A stretch of 64,000 nt of DNA from Kangiella taiwanensis (GCF_020005165.1 NZ_JAHCLT010000003.1:434001-498000); one strand, 5' to 3'; counted from the first letter of the stretch, positions 1-9,023 are shown. Notes: a model not told the origin generated them from the sequence alone. Numbers and translations: made by a program.

Positions 1-162
1 GATCCACTTGGCTTTTTGGTAAACAAAGCTTTCTATCCAGTCTTCAGGGGCTTTTTTCGGAGCTCGAACTTTAACTTTCTGATGATGAACTTCGATTGAA
101 AGTGTCTTGCGATCACTTCGCACAATTTCATAATCAAATGCTTCCAAACGTTTCTGTTCCAA
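1..162 (-). CDS. YgjP-like metallopeptidase (DUF45), N-terminal fragment
   Basis: This is the first 54 codons of a gene that runs off the left edge. The translation contains SDRKTLSIEV, KVRAPKKAPEDWIESFV and ends at KAKWI. That is the N-terminal pattern of the YgjP-like/DUF45 zinc metallopeptidase family, in which a short beta-rich segment precedes the HExxH domain. The zinc motif itself lies outside the window. The start is TTG, chosen because AGGAG sits 5 nt upstream and overlaps the stop region of the GIY-YIG gene. Stop-to-start spacing is 8 nt, so it is probably the third gene of an NlpC/P60 – GIY-YIG – YgjP transcript. The family call rests on the N-terminus only. Confidence 0.6.
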   Translation of the reverse strand, partial: MEQKRLEAFDYEIVRSDRKTLSIEVHHQKVKVRAPKKAPEDWIESFVYQKAKWI

Positions 163-170
163 GCCAACTC

Positions 171-476
171 CTAGTGAGTATCTGCAATTTCATTAATCAC
201 CAGCTGACCGGATGCTAATAACTTTTTCTGGCTCGCGGTGAGCTTTTTCACTTTAAGTTCGGCTTTTAGCGCCAAAGACTTATTTTTGAAGTCGGTATGA
301 TAAATCATGGTTAGCGGTTGACGACCACGCAAGTATTTTGCGCACTTGGGGCTATTGGATTGGTGCTCTTCAAATCGACGAGTTAGGTCATTCGTAATGC
401 CGGTATACAAAGTACCATCTTTACAACGCAGAATGTATAAATGCCACGTCTGCTGCTCTTGGTTGGTCTCAGTCAT
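171..476 (-). CDS. GIY-YIG nuclease superfamily protein
   Basis: A 101-residue single-domain protein. The GIY-YIG core is visible as LYILRCKDGTLYTGITNDL near residues 13-31, followed by RRFEEHQ and the later basic segment LKAELKVKKLTASQKK. This matches the small UPF0213/YhbQ-like group, which is about 100 residues long and consists of the nuclease fold alone. The group is thought to act on DNA, but no defined cellular role is known for most members. The start is supported by AAAGG 5-6 nt upstream of ATG. It begins 7 nt after the stop of the NlpC/P60 gene and ends 8 nt before the YgjP-like start, so the three are likely cotranscribed. Confidence 0.85.
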   Translation of the reverse strand: MTETNQEQQTWHLYILRCKDGTLYTGITNDLTRRFEEHQSNSPKCAKYLRGRQPLTMIYHTDFKNKSLALKAELKVKKLTASQKKLLASGQLVINEIADTH

Positions 477-483
477 AAGGCCT

Positions 484-1011
484 TTAGTTGTTAGTGTATA
501 AACGCCCCGCTCTAATCAAGCGAGGTTTGAAGTATACATTTTCAACCGAACTAACTCGAACTTTTTTGCCACTTGAAGGCGCATGAACAAATTGCCCATG
601 ACCAATGTAAATTCCAACATGAGAAGGCTTACCATTGATACGATAAAATAGCAGATCACCAGGCTTTAGGTCCTCCAGATCAACTTCATCAGACGCTGCA
701 AGCTGGGCATAAGAAACCCGAGGAACCTGCTCGCCGACTTTTGTGTGGGAATAATAGACTAAGCCACTGCAGTCAAAGCCTTCATTAGGGTTACTACCAC
801 CATACTGATAAGGCACGCCAACCATCGACTGCGCAATATCGGCAATCGCCAAGCCTTTATCGGAGCCTTGATAAGTACGCTTCTGAGCCGCTTCAGTCTC
901 GTTGCTTGGGTGTGATGATTTTCGTGGAGTACTAGCACAACTAGCGACTAAAAGCGCTACTATCGCTAGAAAGAAATAATGAGTGAGAGAACTGAAGTGC
1001 TTTGTTTTCAT
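484..1011 (-). CDS. NlpC/P60 family cell-wall hydrolase, lipoprotein
   Basis: A 175-residue envelope protein. The N-terminus has a lipoprotein signal with lipobox LVASC, predicting lipid attachment at Cys25. The rest is an NlpC/P60 domain: the catalytic cysteine lies in GFDCSGLVYYS (about residue 81), the histidine in PSHVGIYIG, and the third polar residue in the FVHAPSSG segment. The family hydrolyses peptidoglycan stem peptides, typically the gamma-D-Glu to diamino acid bond. Size and architecture resemble Spr/MepS and NlpC. Expected location is the periplasmic face of the outer or inner membrane. The Shine-Dalgarno is weak. It is the first gene of the short minus-strand run that continues into the GIY-YIG gene. 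Confidence 0.9.
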   Translation of the reverse strand: MKTKHFSSLTHYFFLAIVALLVASCASTPRKSSHPSNETEAAQKRTYQGSDKGLAIADIAQSMVGVPYQYGGSNPNEGFDCSGLVYYSHTKVGEQVPRVSYAQLAASDEVDLEDLKPGDLLFYRINGKPSHVGIYIGHGQFVHAPSSGKKVRVSSVENVYFKPRLIRAGRLYTNN

Positions 1012-1088
1012 GCACTAAGACTAGCACGAGAAAACTGAATTTACACTAAACGGGAACGTGTTTTGTTATACAGCACGCAAGATATTGG

Positions 1089-2093
1089 CTAATACATGGG
1101 CAATGTAATGGCGGGTTCCTGTAACTCTGCGAACTGCATGCGCAGATCAAGAATTTGCTCCTGCCAATATTGTACCGAGCCAAAGTACGGGAAGGCATGT
1201 TTAAACGCTGGGTCATGCCAGCGCCGCGCCAACCATGCGCTATGGTAAATCATGCGCAATGTACGTAAGCACTCGACCAGCTGCAACTCTGCGACATTAA
1301 AGTCACAAAACTCTTGATAACCTTCAATAATTTCAAGCAGTTGCTTTTGTTGCTGCTCACGCTCACCGGATAGCAACATCCATATATCCTGAACCGCTGG
1401 CGCCATGCGCGAGTCATCCAAATCAACAAAATGAGGGTTATCGTCTCGCCATAAGATGTTGCCTACGTGGCAGTCACCGTGAACTCGAATATATTGCTGC
1501 TGACCAGCTCTTTGCCATAACTCATCGACCAACTTCATTAAGTCACGAGCCAAGGATTCATAAGGCATTCGAACCTCATCAGGAAGCGCGTGCTCAATAA
1601 TGTAATCAATGGAATCGTGACCAAACGCTTGGGGAGTAAGGCTCGGACGCTCGGTATAATCTTTCGCCTGCCCAACTTTATGAATTCGGCCTAAAAACCG
1701 GCCTAGGGTAAATAAGCTATCGAGGTTATCAAGTTCAGGCGCATGGCCACCCTTGCGTTCAAATAATGCGCAGTAGTAGCCGTTATATTCAAACAGACTC
1801 TCGCCTTTGGTAATCATTGGCGCAACTACAGGCAATTCCTGCTCAACCAATTCAAAGCAAAAATCATGCTCTTCAAGGATTTGTGCTTTGCTCCAACGAT
1901 TCGGCCGATAAAATTTTGCGATCAGAGGTGTCGTGTCTTCGATACCAATCTGTAAAACACGATTTTCGTAACTATTAAGAGCAATAGCACGGCCATCAGA
2001 ATAAAACCCTCTCGATTCCACAGCATCCAGAATGAAGTCTGGCGTCAATGCCTCAAAAGGGTTTTCTTGGGTCATGCTATTGTCTTCAGTCAC
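1089..2093 (-). CDS. srkA: Stress response kinase SrkA (YihE/RdoA)
   Basis: A 334-residue kinase of the choline kinase/APH-like fold. The catalytic loop IRVHGDCHVGNILW and the metal-binding HFVDLDDSRMAPAVQD are both intact and diagnostic of SrkA. E. coli SrkA is 328 residues. In E. coli it is a Ser/Thr kinase that counteracts stress-induced death, and it is co-transcribed with dsbA. No dsbA is adjacent here; the gene follows the SulP transporter, with only 6 nt between the SulP stop and the GTG start used. AGGTGG within the end of SulP lies about 10 nt upstream of this GTG. An in-frame ATG six codons later is the alternative start. Confidence 0.9.
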   Translation of the reverse strand: MTEDNSMTQENPFEALTPDFILDAVESRGFYSDGRAIALNSYENRVLQIGIEDTTPLIAKFYRPNRWSKAQILEEHDFCFELVEQELPVVAPMITKGESLFEYNGYYCALFERKGGHAPELDNLDSLFTLGRFLGRIHKVGQAKDYTERPSLTPQAFGHDSIDYIIEHALPDEVRMPYESLARDLMKLVDELWQRAGQQQYIRVHGDCHVGNILWRDDNPHFVDLDDSRMAPAVQDIWMLLSGEREQQQKQLLEIIEGYQEFCDFNVAELQLVECLRTLRMIYHSAWLARRWHDPAFKHAFPYFGSVQYWQEQILDLRMQFAELQEPAITLPMY

Positions 2094-2099
2094 TATGAA

Positions 2100-3671
2100 T
2101 TAACCACCTAGCTCGTCGTCAGCTACGAAATAGCGAGGGTCTTCAGCAGAGTTTTTCTCAACTAAGTTGCCCGCTCTTTTTAGTAGCTTAATACAGTCAG
2201 GGCTCAAGTGTAATAGGTGTAGTTTTTTACCCGCTTTTTCATACCGCATAGCCAGCGAGTCAATCACTTCAACACCTGAGTGGTCCCATACACGTGATTC
2301 CGCAAAGTCGATATACACTTCGTCTAAATCAGTACGCGCGGAAAACTGTTCTGCAAAGTGTGTGGTCGAACCGAAAAACAGAGGCCCACGTACTGTGTAG
2401 AAAGCCTTGCCGTCTTTTTCCGTACGGCGCACTCGAACACGTTTGGCGCTGGTCCATGCAAACACCAATGCTGATAAGATAACACCGACAAACACCGCCA
2501 TCGCAAGGTCTGTAACGACCGTAACGACCGATACCACCACCAACACAAACGCATCGTGGCGCGGAACTTTACGCATAATACGGAAGCTCGCCCATTCGAA
2601 GGTGCCGATTACGACGATAAACATCACACCTATCAAGGCTGCCACAGGGATCTGCTCAATCCACTGAGACGCAAACAAAATAAAGGCCAACAAGAATAGC
2701 GCTGCGGCAATACCTGAAGTACGCCCGCGACCACCAGAGTTCACGTTAATCAAACTCTGACCGATCATGGCACAACCACCCATGCCGCCGAAGAAACCTG
2801 TCGCCGTGTTTGCTAAGCCTTGAGCAAAACATTCTTTATTACCCTGACCACGCGTTTCTGTGATTTCATCGATTAGGCGAAGAGTTAACAAAGACTCAAT
2901 CAAGCCGATCGCGGCTAACACCACAGCGTAAGGCAAAATAATTTTCAACGTTTCAAGGGTTAGCGGAACCGAAGGAATGTGGAATTCAGGGAAGCCACCA
3001 CCAATGCTCGCGATATCCCCCACCGTTTTGGTCGGCATATCAAAGCCCAGTACGATTGCAGACACCACCAAAATAGCTGCTAGTGACGCAGGAATAGCCT
3101 TGGTCAGCTTTGGCATGACATAAATAATGGCCATAGTCAGTAACACTAGGCCTAGCATCATGTACATCTCAGTGCCTTGCAACCATGCAACATCAATACT
3201 GGAACCTTCCAGAAAAGTACCGTCTAGCCAGCTCGGTGCATTTTCGTCACTGACACCAAACTGTTTTAGCTGCGCGAGGAAGATGACGATAGCTAAACCG
3301 TTGACAAAGCCTAACATCACTGGATGCGGCACCATACGAATGAGCTTACCTAACTTAGCCCAGCCCGCCAGCATCTGTAAAATACCCATCAAGACCACTG
3401 TCGCAAACAGATACTCAACGCCATGGTCAGCCACCAGAGCGACCATGACCACAGCCAAAGCTCCAGTCGCACCAGAAATCATGCCAGGGCGACCACCAAA
3501 GATGGCGGTAATCAATCCCACCATGAAGGCTGCATACAGCCCCACTAAAGGCTCAACATCTGCCACAAACGCAAACGCCACGGCCTCAGGTACCAACGCC
3601 AGCGCCACAGTCAGACCCGACAGTAAGTCATTTTTCAGACTCGCCGTCTTATTCACTATCAAATCAATCAT
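2100..3671 (-). CDS. SulP family anion transporter with STAS domain
   Basis: A 523-residue polytopic inner-membrane protein with about 10-12 hydrophobic segments over residues 15-415 and a cytoplasmic STAS domain at about residues 425-523 ([31 protein letters not shown]). Family motifs include [23 protein letters not shown] and [12 protein letters not shown]. SulP proteins carry sulfate, bicarbonate, dicarboxylates or other anions. The SSxR-type signature cannot settle the substrate here, although bicarbonate uptake is common in marine species. A good sigma70-type promoter lies 53-81 bp upstream, so it probably leads a two-gene transcript with srkA. Confidence 0.88.
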   Translation of the reverse strand: MIDLIVNKTASLKNDLLSGLTVALALVPEAVAFAFVADVEPLVGLYAAFMVGLITAIFGGRPGMISGATGALAVVMVALVADHGVEYLFATVVLMGILQMLAGWAKLGKLIRMVPHPVMLGFVNGLAIVIFLAQLKQFGVSDENAPSWLDGTFLEGSSIDVAWLQGTEMYMMLGLVLLTMAIIYVMPKLTKAIPASLAAILVVSAIVLGFDMPTKTVGDIASIGGGFPEFHIPSVPLTLETLKIILPYAVVLAAIGLIESLLTLRLIDEITETRGQGNKECFAQGLANTATGFFGGMGGCAMIGQSLINVNSGGRGRTSGIAAALFLLAFILFASQWIEQIPVAALIGVMFIVVIGTFEWASFRIMRKVPRHDAFVLVVVSVVTVVTDLAMAVFVGVILSALVFAWTSAKRVRVRRTEKDGKAFYTVRGPLFFGSTTHFAEQFSARTDLDEVYIDFAESRVWDHSGVEVIDSLAMRYEKAGKKLHLLHLSPDCIKLLKRAGNLVEKNSAEDPRYFVADDELGG

Positions 3672-3723
3672 TGTTCTTACCGAGCAGGTGAATTACCCCA
3701 GAACGGGGTCAGATAAGGCGCGC

Positions 3724-3752
3724 ATTCTACAGAAAAGGCCCGGTGTTCTCAA
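3724..3752 (-). promoter_or_regulatory. Sigma70-type promoter for the SulP–srkA unit
   Basis: On the minus strand TTGAGA (3747-3752) and TAGAAT (3724-3729) are separated by exactly 17 nt and point at the SulP start. The -10 is followed by a GC-rich GCGCGCC discriminator, as in growth-rate-regulated promoters. The predicted leader contains a small hairpin, ACCCC-GTTCT-GGGGT, around 3693-3707. Confidence 0.5.
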
Positions 3753-3788
3753 ATCACAGCAGGCCCTTCAGGTACTGATAAGTTTTAT

Positions 3789-4382
3789 TCACACTTCATC
3801 AGGCGTTAATTTCTTTTCGCTACCCATAGACGCAGTCAGCACTTTTTTCATGGCCTCACTTGGCGCCATATCCAACTCCTTGACCTTGTCTTTCGGCATA
3901 AATAGCGTAAAACCACCAATTTGGTAACTCATCGGAATATACACCGCGATCAATTCAGAGCGCTCCCCTAACGAAACGTCCTCACTGGTGACAAAACCAA
4001 TCACTTCAGCCCCTTCTTGCACCTCAACCAATACCGCTTTTTGTAGCTCTTCCTTCTCTGAGGGCGATAAGAAACGCACCATATCATTGAACGCGCTATA
4101 TACCGCGCTGACGACAGGGATCCGCTCCATTAACTTATTTAAGCCACGAATGATCAACTGACCTAAATAAAACTTGATTAATAAACCCAAGCCAAATATC
4201 AGTGCGATGCCTAAAATTAACCCCAACCCAGGCCAATACATGCTGGCAGGCATAACCAGCAGTAACAGTTTGCTCAGGTAGGTTTCAAGCGTTGATACTA
4301 ACCATACGATAATGGCAATAGTGAGTACGATAGGCAGGACAGCAAAAAGCCCCTGCAAAAAGATTTTGCTTAATGTTTTCAT
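3789..4382 (-). CDS. DUF502 family membrane protein
   Basis: A 197-residue protein of the DUF502/COG2928 family. Two N-terminal membrane segments are evident (FLQGLFAVLPIVLTIAIIVW and GLGLILGIALIFGLGLLIKF). The signature RIPVVSAVYSAFNDM follows, then a soluble C-terminal domain ending in a charged tail. The function is unknown; related proteins are implicated in membrane biogenesis in plants and bacteria. The start codon has only a weak CGAG element. The SRPBCC gene lies 20 nt upstream on the same strand, so the two are likely cotranscribed. Confidence 0.85.
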   Translation of the reverse strand: MKTLSKIFLQGLFAVLPIVLTIAIIVWLVSTLETYLSKLLLLVMPASMYWPGLGLILGIALIFGLGLLIKFYLGQLIIRGLNKLMERIPVVSAVYSAFNDMVRFLSPSEKEELQKAVLVEVQEGAEVIGFVTSEDVSLGERSELIAVYIPMSYQIGGFTLFMPKDKVKELDMAPSEAMKKVLTASMGSEKKLTPDEV

Positions 4383-4402
4383 AAACTCGTTTATATGTTG
4401 GA

Positions 4403-4840
4403 TTATTCTTTTTCAGCGAAGTCTTTAAATTGCTGCATGAACTGCATGGTTTGCTTTGGAAAGGCTTTTTTCATAAAGAAGCCCATCAGTTTCATGCCCA
4501 AGCTGGTAAATTTAAATTCGTTGTGCGTCGTCCAGTGTGTTTGATCTGCACCAACGGGTTTAAATCGGTTTTCAATACGATTGAACACACCTTTGGTTTC
4601 ATAGGTCCCAGTAAACTCCTGGGGCAACTGTCGCGTTTCAATGGTTTCAATCATTTCACACTCACGCTTACCCATCAAATACACGAGCTTAGACTTGGCG
4701 CCAGGCTGCCCTTCTTCACCACTGATATGCTCAAACGATACCAGTTCAGGCTGCCATTTCTTGAGATTATCTGGATTATCAAATAGTTGAATCACCTCAT
4801 CCACCGGCTTATTGATAATGATATCCAATTGATACTTCAT
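4403..4840 (-). CDS. SRPBCC (START/polyketide cyclase-like) protein
   Basis: A 145-residue single-domain protein with the SRPBCC fold pattern. It opens with MKYQLDIIINKPVDEVIQLF, followed by a DNPDNLKKWQPELVSFE loop and a closing amphipathic helix containing MKKAFPKQTMQFMQQFKDFA. The fold forms a deep hydrophobic ligand pocket. No substrate can be inferred. A strong AGGAG lies 6 nt before ATG. It precedes the DUF502 gene by 20 nt. The FemAB-like gene downstream is separate, beyond a short non-coding gap. Confidence 0.8.
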   Translation of the reverse strand: MKYQLDIIINKPVDEVIQLFDNPDNLKKWQPELVSFEHISGEEGQPGAKSKLVYLMGKRECEMIETIETRQLPQEFTGTYETKGVFNRIENRFKPVGADQTHWTTHNEFKFTSLGMKLMGFFMKKAFPKQTMQFMQQFKDFAEKE

Positions 4841-4922
4841 GAGCGGCTCCTATTACTCTCTAAGACACTGATATTTAACAGTCTATAACGCCTTGGAACG
4901 CAATCCTAGTAAAATTTATGAG

Positions 4923-6089
4923 CTAGCTTTCTGTGTAGGCGGAGTGTTCAAGATACTCTGCCAAGCGTATATCAAGCCAGGCATGTTCCTCTTCAATGGC
5001 ATGCCTAATCGCTTGGCGAAAATTAGGGTGTGTAACGTGATGCAGCGAGTGAGTGAAGGTCGGAGTAAATCCTCGTGCTAACTTATGCTCTCCTTGTGCA
5101 CCCGGCTCAAAAAGCTCTAAACCCTGCTTAATGGCATAATCAATCCCTTGGTAATAACAGGTTTCAAAGTGCAAGAACTCCACGTCTTCAAAACATCCCC
5201 AATAACGCCCATAAAGCCCTCTATTTGAACGCATATAGAATGCTCCAGCCACCGGTTTACCTTGGCGCTTAGCTAGGAGCAGTAGCGTTTGATTGGGCAT
5301 AGCCTTAGCCACCGACTGAAAAAAGCTATCGGATAGCTGTGCCCATCCGCCCTTCTTATCGAACGTGTTACGGTACATGCGATAAAACGCCTCCCAATCG
5401 TCCACGCTGGCAGTATGACCATCCAACCACTCAAACGACCAGTCCGCATCCTGAAAGGGTTTGCGCTCGCGTCGTATGTTTTTTCGCTTTTTCGCCTTCA
5501 GCACCGCCAAGAAATCATCAAAATTTTGGTAATTATCGTTATGCCAATGAAACTGAATGTCGCGGCGACGCAGCAAGTCTCCTTGAGAAAGGCTCTCGGC
5601 AGCTTCTGGTGTCAGAAAATTAAGGTGCCAACTACTAAAATGGTTTTGTTCAATCCACTGGATTACGGCACCCATTAAAGATGAGCTGTAAGATGCGGGC
5701 AATGACGTTAACAGTCGCGGTCCAGTGATTGGCGTCATTGGAACTGCAGTCAATGCTTTAGGGTAGTAATCCAATCCATTACGCTGGTAAGCGTCGGCCC
5801 ACGCCCAGTCAAAGACATACTCACCATAAGAGTGCATTTTAATATAATTCGGTAATGCGGCGACCAACTGGTCACTTTGGTAAAAAGCGAGATGGCACGG
5901 CTGCCAACCTGACTCTGACGATACTGATCCCGTATCTTCAAGAACTTTTAGGAATTCGTATTGGACAAAAGGGTTATCCCGATGAAAAGCGGGCTGTTGC
6001 GACAATAACCGTGTCCAATCGTTTGGTTGGAGTTCATTGATCGACAAAGCAGGCTTTAGAACGATCTGTGGTTCCTGAGAATCAGACAC
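4923..6089 (-). CDS. FemAB/GNAT-like N-acyltransferase (COG3146, DUF482)
   Basis: A 388-residue cytoplasmic protein of the COG3146 'peptidoglycan biosynthesis/recognition' family, which has two GNAT-like halves as in FemAB. Recognisable pieces are HRDNPFVQYEFLKVLEDTGS, the lysine-rich linker VLKAKKRKNIRRERK, and the C-terminal YWGCFEDVEFLHFETCYYQG followed by EPGAQGEHKLARGF. These are highly conserved in this family. The biochemical function is not established; transfer of an aminoacyl or acetyl group is presumed from the fold. It is monocistronic as far as the sequence shows, with a strong terminator of the upstream microprotein gene 78 bp before its start. Confidence 0.85.
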   Translation of the reverse strand: MSDSQEPQIVLKPALSINELQPNDWTRLLSQQPAFHRDNPFVQYEFLKVLEDTGSVSSESGWQPCHLAFYQSDQLVAALPNYIKMHSYGEYVFDWAWADAYQRNGLDYYPKALTAVPMTPITGPRLLTSLPASYSSSLMGAVIQWIEQNHFSSWHLNFLTPEAAESLSQGDLLRRRDIQFHWHNDNYQNFDDFLAVLKAKKRKNIRRERKPFQDADWSFEWLDGHTASVDDWEAFYRMYRNTFDKKGGWAQLSDSFFQSVAKAMPNQTLLLLAKRQGKPVAGAFYMRSNRGLYGRYWGCFEDVEFLHFETCYYQGIDYAIKQGLELFEPGAQGEHKLARGFTPTFTHSLHHVTHPNFRQAIRHAIEEEHAWLDIRLAEYLEHSAYTES

Positions 6090-6166
6090 AGTATCACGGG
6101 GTTAATGAAGATGAGTGTGATTGTAACTTTTGATGGTAACTAAGGGAACAACAGGAAACCAATAAA

Positions 6167-6202
6167 AAACCCGAACGTTATGATGGGAAAACGTTCGGGT
6201 TT
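6167..6202 (-). terminator. Rho-independent terminator after the 26-residue microprotein gene
   Basis: A perfect 13-bp inverted repeat (AAACCCGAACGTT / AACGTTCGGGTTT) with a 10-nt loop. On the minus strand it is followed by a T-rich run (TTTTTATT). It lies 50 bp downstream of the small ORF stop and upstream of the FemAB-like gene, insulating the two. Confidence 0.85.
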
Positions 6203-6252
6203 CTAGGGGTATTCGGGTAAAATACCTAATGAAACGATATTTGGGATATCTA

Positions 6253-6333
6253 CTAGAACAAAGTAATGACTAGTGCTGATACGACAACAATCGCAATTAC
6301 AGCTACTAATGCACTCTCGATGTACTCGCTCAT
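6253..6333 (-). CDS. 26-residue single-pass membrane microprotein
   Basis: A very short gene encoding MSEYIESALVAVIAIVVVSA followed by LVITLF. It has a short acidic N-terminus (two Glu), then an uninterrupted hydrophobic segment of about 18 residues to the C-terminus, which predicts one transmembrane helix. Support is contextual and strong: a perfect-consensus -10 with 17-nt spacing to a weak -35, a 40-50 nt leader, AAAGGAG six nt before the chosen ATG, and a perfect 13-bp terminator 50 bp after the stop. An in-frame ATG two codons earlier abuts the Shine-Dalgarno and is less likely. I do not recognise the protein. It could be a regulator of a membrane complex or a type I toxin-like peptide, but no antisense RNA is evident. 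Confidence 0.7.
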   Translation of the reverse strand: MSEYIESALVAVIAIVVVSALVITLF

Positions 6334-6380
6334 AACCATCTCCTTTAAGATTAAGACCGTAAGTGTTTGCCACGGAGAGA

Positions 6381-6409
6381 ATTATAGGCACTTTAGATGA
6401 CAGTTTTAA
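6381..6409 (-). promoter_or_regulatory. Promoter of the 26-residue microprotein gene
   Basis: On the minus strand a consensus TATAAT (6381-6386) is spaced 17 nt from TTAAAA (6404-6409, 4 of 6 matches to TTGACA). The microprotein ATG lies 47 nt downstream of the -10. Nothing else on this strand would use it. Confidence 0.65.
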
Positions 6410-6504
6410 GACATTTTCATAGGATATTTTTTAACCTTTCGGATAAGTAAAACTAATAAAATGCAAATCTGAGATTATATCCTGATAAAAAGTTTGAGGT
6501 AGGT

Positions 6505-6520
6505 CACGAATTAACGTGAT
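6505..6520. repeat. Short inverted repeat upstream of the microprotein promoter
   Basis: TCACG-AATTAA-CGTGA forms a 5-bp palindrome with a 6-bp centre, about 95 bp upstream of the microprotein -35. It lies between the M3 peptidase terminator and that promoter and could be an operator. The remainder of the 6089-6639 gap holds only the microprotein unit and two terminators. Confidence 0.3.
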
Positions 6521-6575
6521 CTGGTAAATAATACCCGTTACTTTTAAAGAAACTAATGCATAAAAGCATACAAAA

Positions 6576-6595
6576 AAGCCGCCCTGAGGCGGCTT
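6576..6595 (-). terminator. Rho-independent terminator of the M3 peptidase gene
   Basis: An 8-bp GC-rich stem (AAGCCGCC / GGCGGCTT) with a 4-nt loop, followed on the minus strand by TTTTTTG. It lies 44 bp after the peptidase stop codon. Confidence 0.85.
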
Positions 6596-6638
6596 AAAAT
6601 ACTTTGAAAATAGTATTATTGGGCTTATAAAGCTTGAT

Positions 6639-8876
6639 TTACTCTTTATCAGCGTCGATCAAGCCACGGCTAATCATTAAATACTTAGGATCAGCCTCTT
6701 TACCACGGAACTTTTTGTACAACTCTAACGGATCTTGTGTACCACCTTTCGATAAGATGAATTCAACATACTTATCCGCCGTTTCCTTATCAAAGATGCC
6801 GTTCTCACGGAATGCTTGATAGGCGTCTGCTGCAAAGATTTCAGACCAGATGTAGCTGTAATAACCCGCTGAATAACCACCACTCGCACTTGAGAAGATG
6901 TGGTTAAAGTAAGTTGTGCGGTAACGTGGCGCAATCTCAGGAATAAGTCCAAGTTCGTCCAACGTGGCTTTTTCAAACGCATCAGCATCTTTAACGTCTT
7001 TACCATCTAACGTGTGCCATGCCATATCCAACAAAGCTGCAGCCATGTATTCAGTCGTTGCAAAGCCTTGGTTAAACTTCGAAGCCGCTTGAATCTTATT
7101 AATTAACTCTTGAGGAATCACCTCACCAGTTTTGTAGTGTTTAGCGAATTGTGCCAACACTTCTGGTTCTAACATCCAGTTCTCAAGGACCTGAGATGGG
7201 AACTCAACAAAGTCACGAGGTACCGATGTACCCGTTTGCGATGGATAGACGCCGTCAGACAGAAGACCATGTGCCGCATGACCAAACTCATGGAATAAGG
7301 TGCTGGCTTGATCAAACGTTAATAATGTTGGCTCATCGCCCACAGGACGTGGATAGTTCAAAACGTTAACAATGATCGGCTTAACAAATTCACCGTCTTG
7401 CGTCACAAACTGCTTACGGTACGAGTTCATCCAAGCACCGCCACGTTTACCATCACGAACGTAGAAGTCAGAAATATAGATACCGATTAACTCACCATCG
7501 TTATCCGTCACTTCAAACGTGCGCACGTCGTCATGGTATTTCGGTAAGTCAAAACGCTCTTTGAAGTTCATACCAAATAGCTTTTGAGCCGTATAGAAAA
7601 CACCTTGTAATGTGCTCTCTAAAGAGAAGTATGGCTTAACTGCCGCTTCATCTAACGCGTACTTTTCGTTGCGAACCTTTTCCGCATAATAACGCCAGTC
7701 AGAAGCTTTAAGTTTAAAGTCTTTGCCTTCTTTCTCGATTTGCTCTTGCATCAAAGCACGCTCAGCTTTCGCCTGCTCTAACGCTGCCGGCCATACTTGA
7801 TTTAACAAGTTATAGACATTCTCAGCGTTTTGAGCCGTACGCTCTTCTAAAACAAAATCTGCGTGAGTGTCGTAGCCCAATAATTGCGCTTTTTTCGCAC
7901 GAAGCTGTGCTAATTTTGCCGCATGCATCTTATTATCGTGCTCATTATCATTATCGCCACGGTGCGTGTAGGCATAGTACATCTTCTCACGCAGCTCAGG
8001 CTTCTCTGAGTACATCAAGAATGGTGTTTTGCTTGGACGATGCGTCGTGAAGACCCATTTGCCTTCATGACCACGCTTTTCGGCCGTATCCGCTGCAGCG
8101 TCGATCAAACCTTGTGATAAACCGGCTAAATCGTCCTCATTATCAATAACCAACTCCCAGTTATTGGTTTCAGCCAGTACGTTTTCAGAAAACGCTAACG
8201 CTAGCTCTGTCATTTCTTTGTTTAAATCACGTAGCAGCTGCTTTTCTTCATCATTTAACTTAGCACCACCTCGAACAAATGATTTGTAGTTTTCTTCCAA
8301 CAAACGCATCTGATCTTCGCGAAGGCCTAGCTCTTCGCGTTGGTTATAAATCGTTTCAACACGCTTAAATAACGCTGGATTCAAGCTGATATCGTCGCTT
8401 AATGCAGATAACTTAGGACCAACGTCTTTTTGAATTTTCTGTAACTCTGGATTGGTATTTGCCGACGTTAAGTTGAAGAAAACGTTAGCGACTTTGGTCA
8501 TTAGCTTGCCGCTGTACTCCATCGCTTCAATCGTATTCTCAAAAGTTGGCGCTTCTGGGTTATTAGCGATCGCTTCGACGTCACTACGTGCTTCTGCAAT
8601 CGCTTTCTCAAACGCAGGAGCAAAGTGCTCATCTTTAATTTTGTCGAAAGGAGGCATGCCATAAGGTGTGTCCCACTCTTCGAAGAATGGGTTACTGCCC
8701 GTGGTAGCCGAGTCTTTGTTCGTATCAGCTGCTTTCGCGTCGGAAGATGACGCATCAACTTTATCCATTTGCGCAGCTTTTGCTTCTGTAACATCAGCTT
8801 TCTTCGCTGAGTCATCACCACAGCCAGCGGCCAATAAAGCCGACACAATAGCTGCCCCAAGAGTTAATTTTTTCAT
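6639..8876 (-). CDS. M3 family zinc metallopeptidase (Dcp-like), lipoprotein
   Basis: A 745-residue oligopeptidase. The zinc motif FHEFGHAAHG is at about residue 527, with the downstream family segment FVEFPSQVLENW. Near the C-terminus SSASGGYSAGYYSYIWSE is typical of peptidyl-dipeptidase Dcp/oligopeptidase A. Unlike cytoplasmic E. coli Dcp (681 residues), it begins with a lipoprotein signal (lipobox LLAAGC, Cys19) and a low-complexity Ala/Asp/Lys linker to about residue 62. That predicts anchoring in the periplasm or at the cell surface, for degrading imported short peptides. It is monocistronic, with its own promoter (8921-8949) and terminator (6576-6595). Confidence 0.92.
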   Translation of the reverse strand: MKKLTLGAAIVSALLAAGCGDDSAKKADVTEAKAAQMDKVDASSSDAKAADTNKDSATTGSNPFFEEWDTPYGMPPFDKIKDEHFAPAFEKAIAEARSDVEAIANNPEAPTFENTIEAMEYSGKLMTKVANVFFNLTSANTNPELQKIQKDVGPKLSALSDDISLNPALFKRVETIYNQREELGLREDQMRLLEENYKSFVRGGAKLNDEEKQLLRDLNKEMTELALAFSENVLAETNNWELVIDNEDDLAGLSQGLIDAAADTAEKRGHEGKWVFTTHRPSKTPFLMYSEKPELREKMYYAYTHRGDNDNEHDNKMHAAKLAQLRAKKAQLLGYDTHADFVLEERTAQNAENVYNLLNQVWPAALEQAKAERALMQEQIEKEGKDFKLKASDWRYYAEKVRNEKYALDEAAVKPYFSLESTLQGVFYTAQKLFGMNFKERFDLPKYHDDVRTFEVTDNDGELIGIYISDFYVRDGKRGGAWMNSYRKQFVTQDGEFVKPIIVNVLNYPRPVGDEPTLLTFDQASTLFHEFGHAAHGLLSDGVYPSQTGTSVPRDFVEFPSQVLENWMLEPEVLAQFAKHYKTGEVIPQELINKIQAASKFNQGFATTEYMAAALLDMAWHTLDGKDVKDADAFEKATLDELGLIPEIAPRYRTTYFNHIFSSASGGYSAGYYSYIWSEIFAADAYQAFRENGIFDKETADKYVEFILSKGGTQDPLELYKKFRGKEADPKYLMISRGLIDADKE

Positions 8877-8920
8877 ATAAAAGTACCTATCGTTCTAGTA
8901 TTAATACTTGCAACTGATCT

Positions 8921-8949
8921 TTTATACGTGGTCTACCCGCAATAGGCAA
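8921..8949 (-). promoter_or_regulatory. Promoter of the M3 peptidase gene
   Basis: On the minus strand TTGCCT (8944-8949) and TATAAA (8921-8926) are 17 nt apart. The peptidase ATG lies about 45 nt downstream of the -10. Confidence 0.5.
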
Positions 8950-9023
8950 GGAACAGCCAAACTTAGAAAAAGGAAAAATGTAACAAAGTTCAACAAAAAC
9001 AAGCTCAGGACGAATCCTATGTT

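Noticed and set aside
3127..3927. A 266-codon open frame on the plus strand
   Set aside because: It lies antisense to the SulP gene and runs into DUF502. It lacks a ribosome-binding site and has a low-complexity Thr/Ala/Asn composition typical of a shadow frame.
6203..6391. A 62-codon frame on the minus strand over the microprotein
   Set aside because: It has no ribosome-binding site, is rich in Cys, and crosses the microprotein promoter; the 26-codon frame explains the region better.
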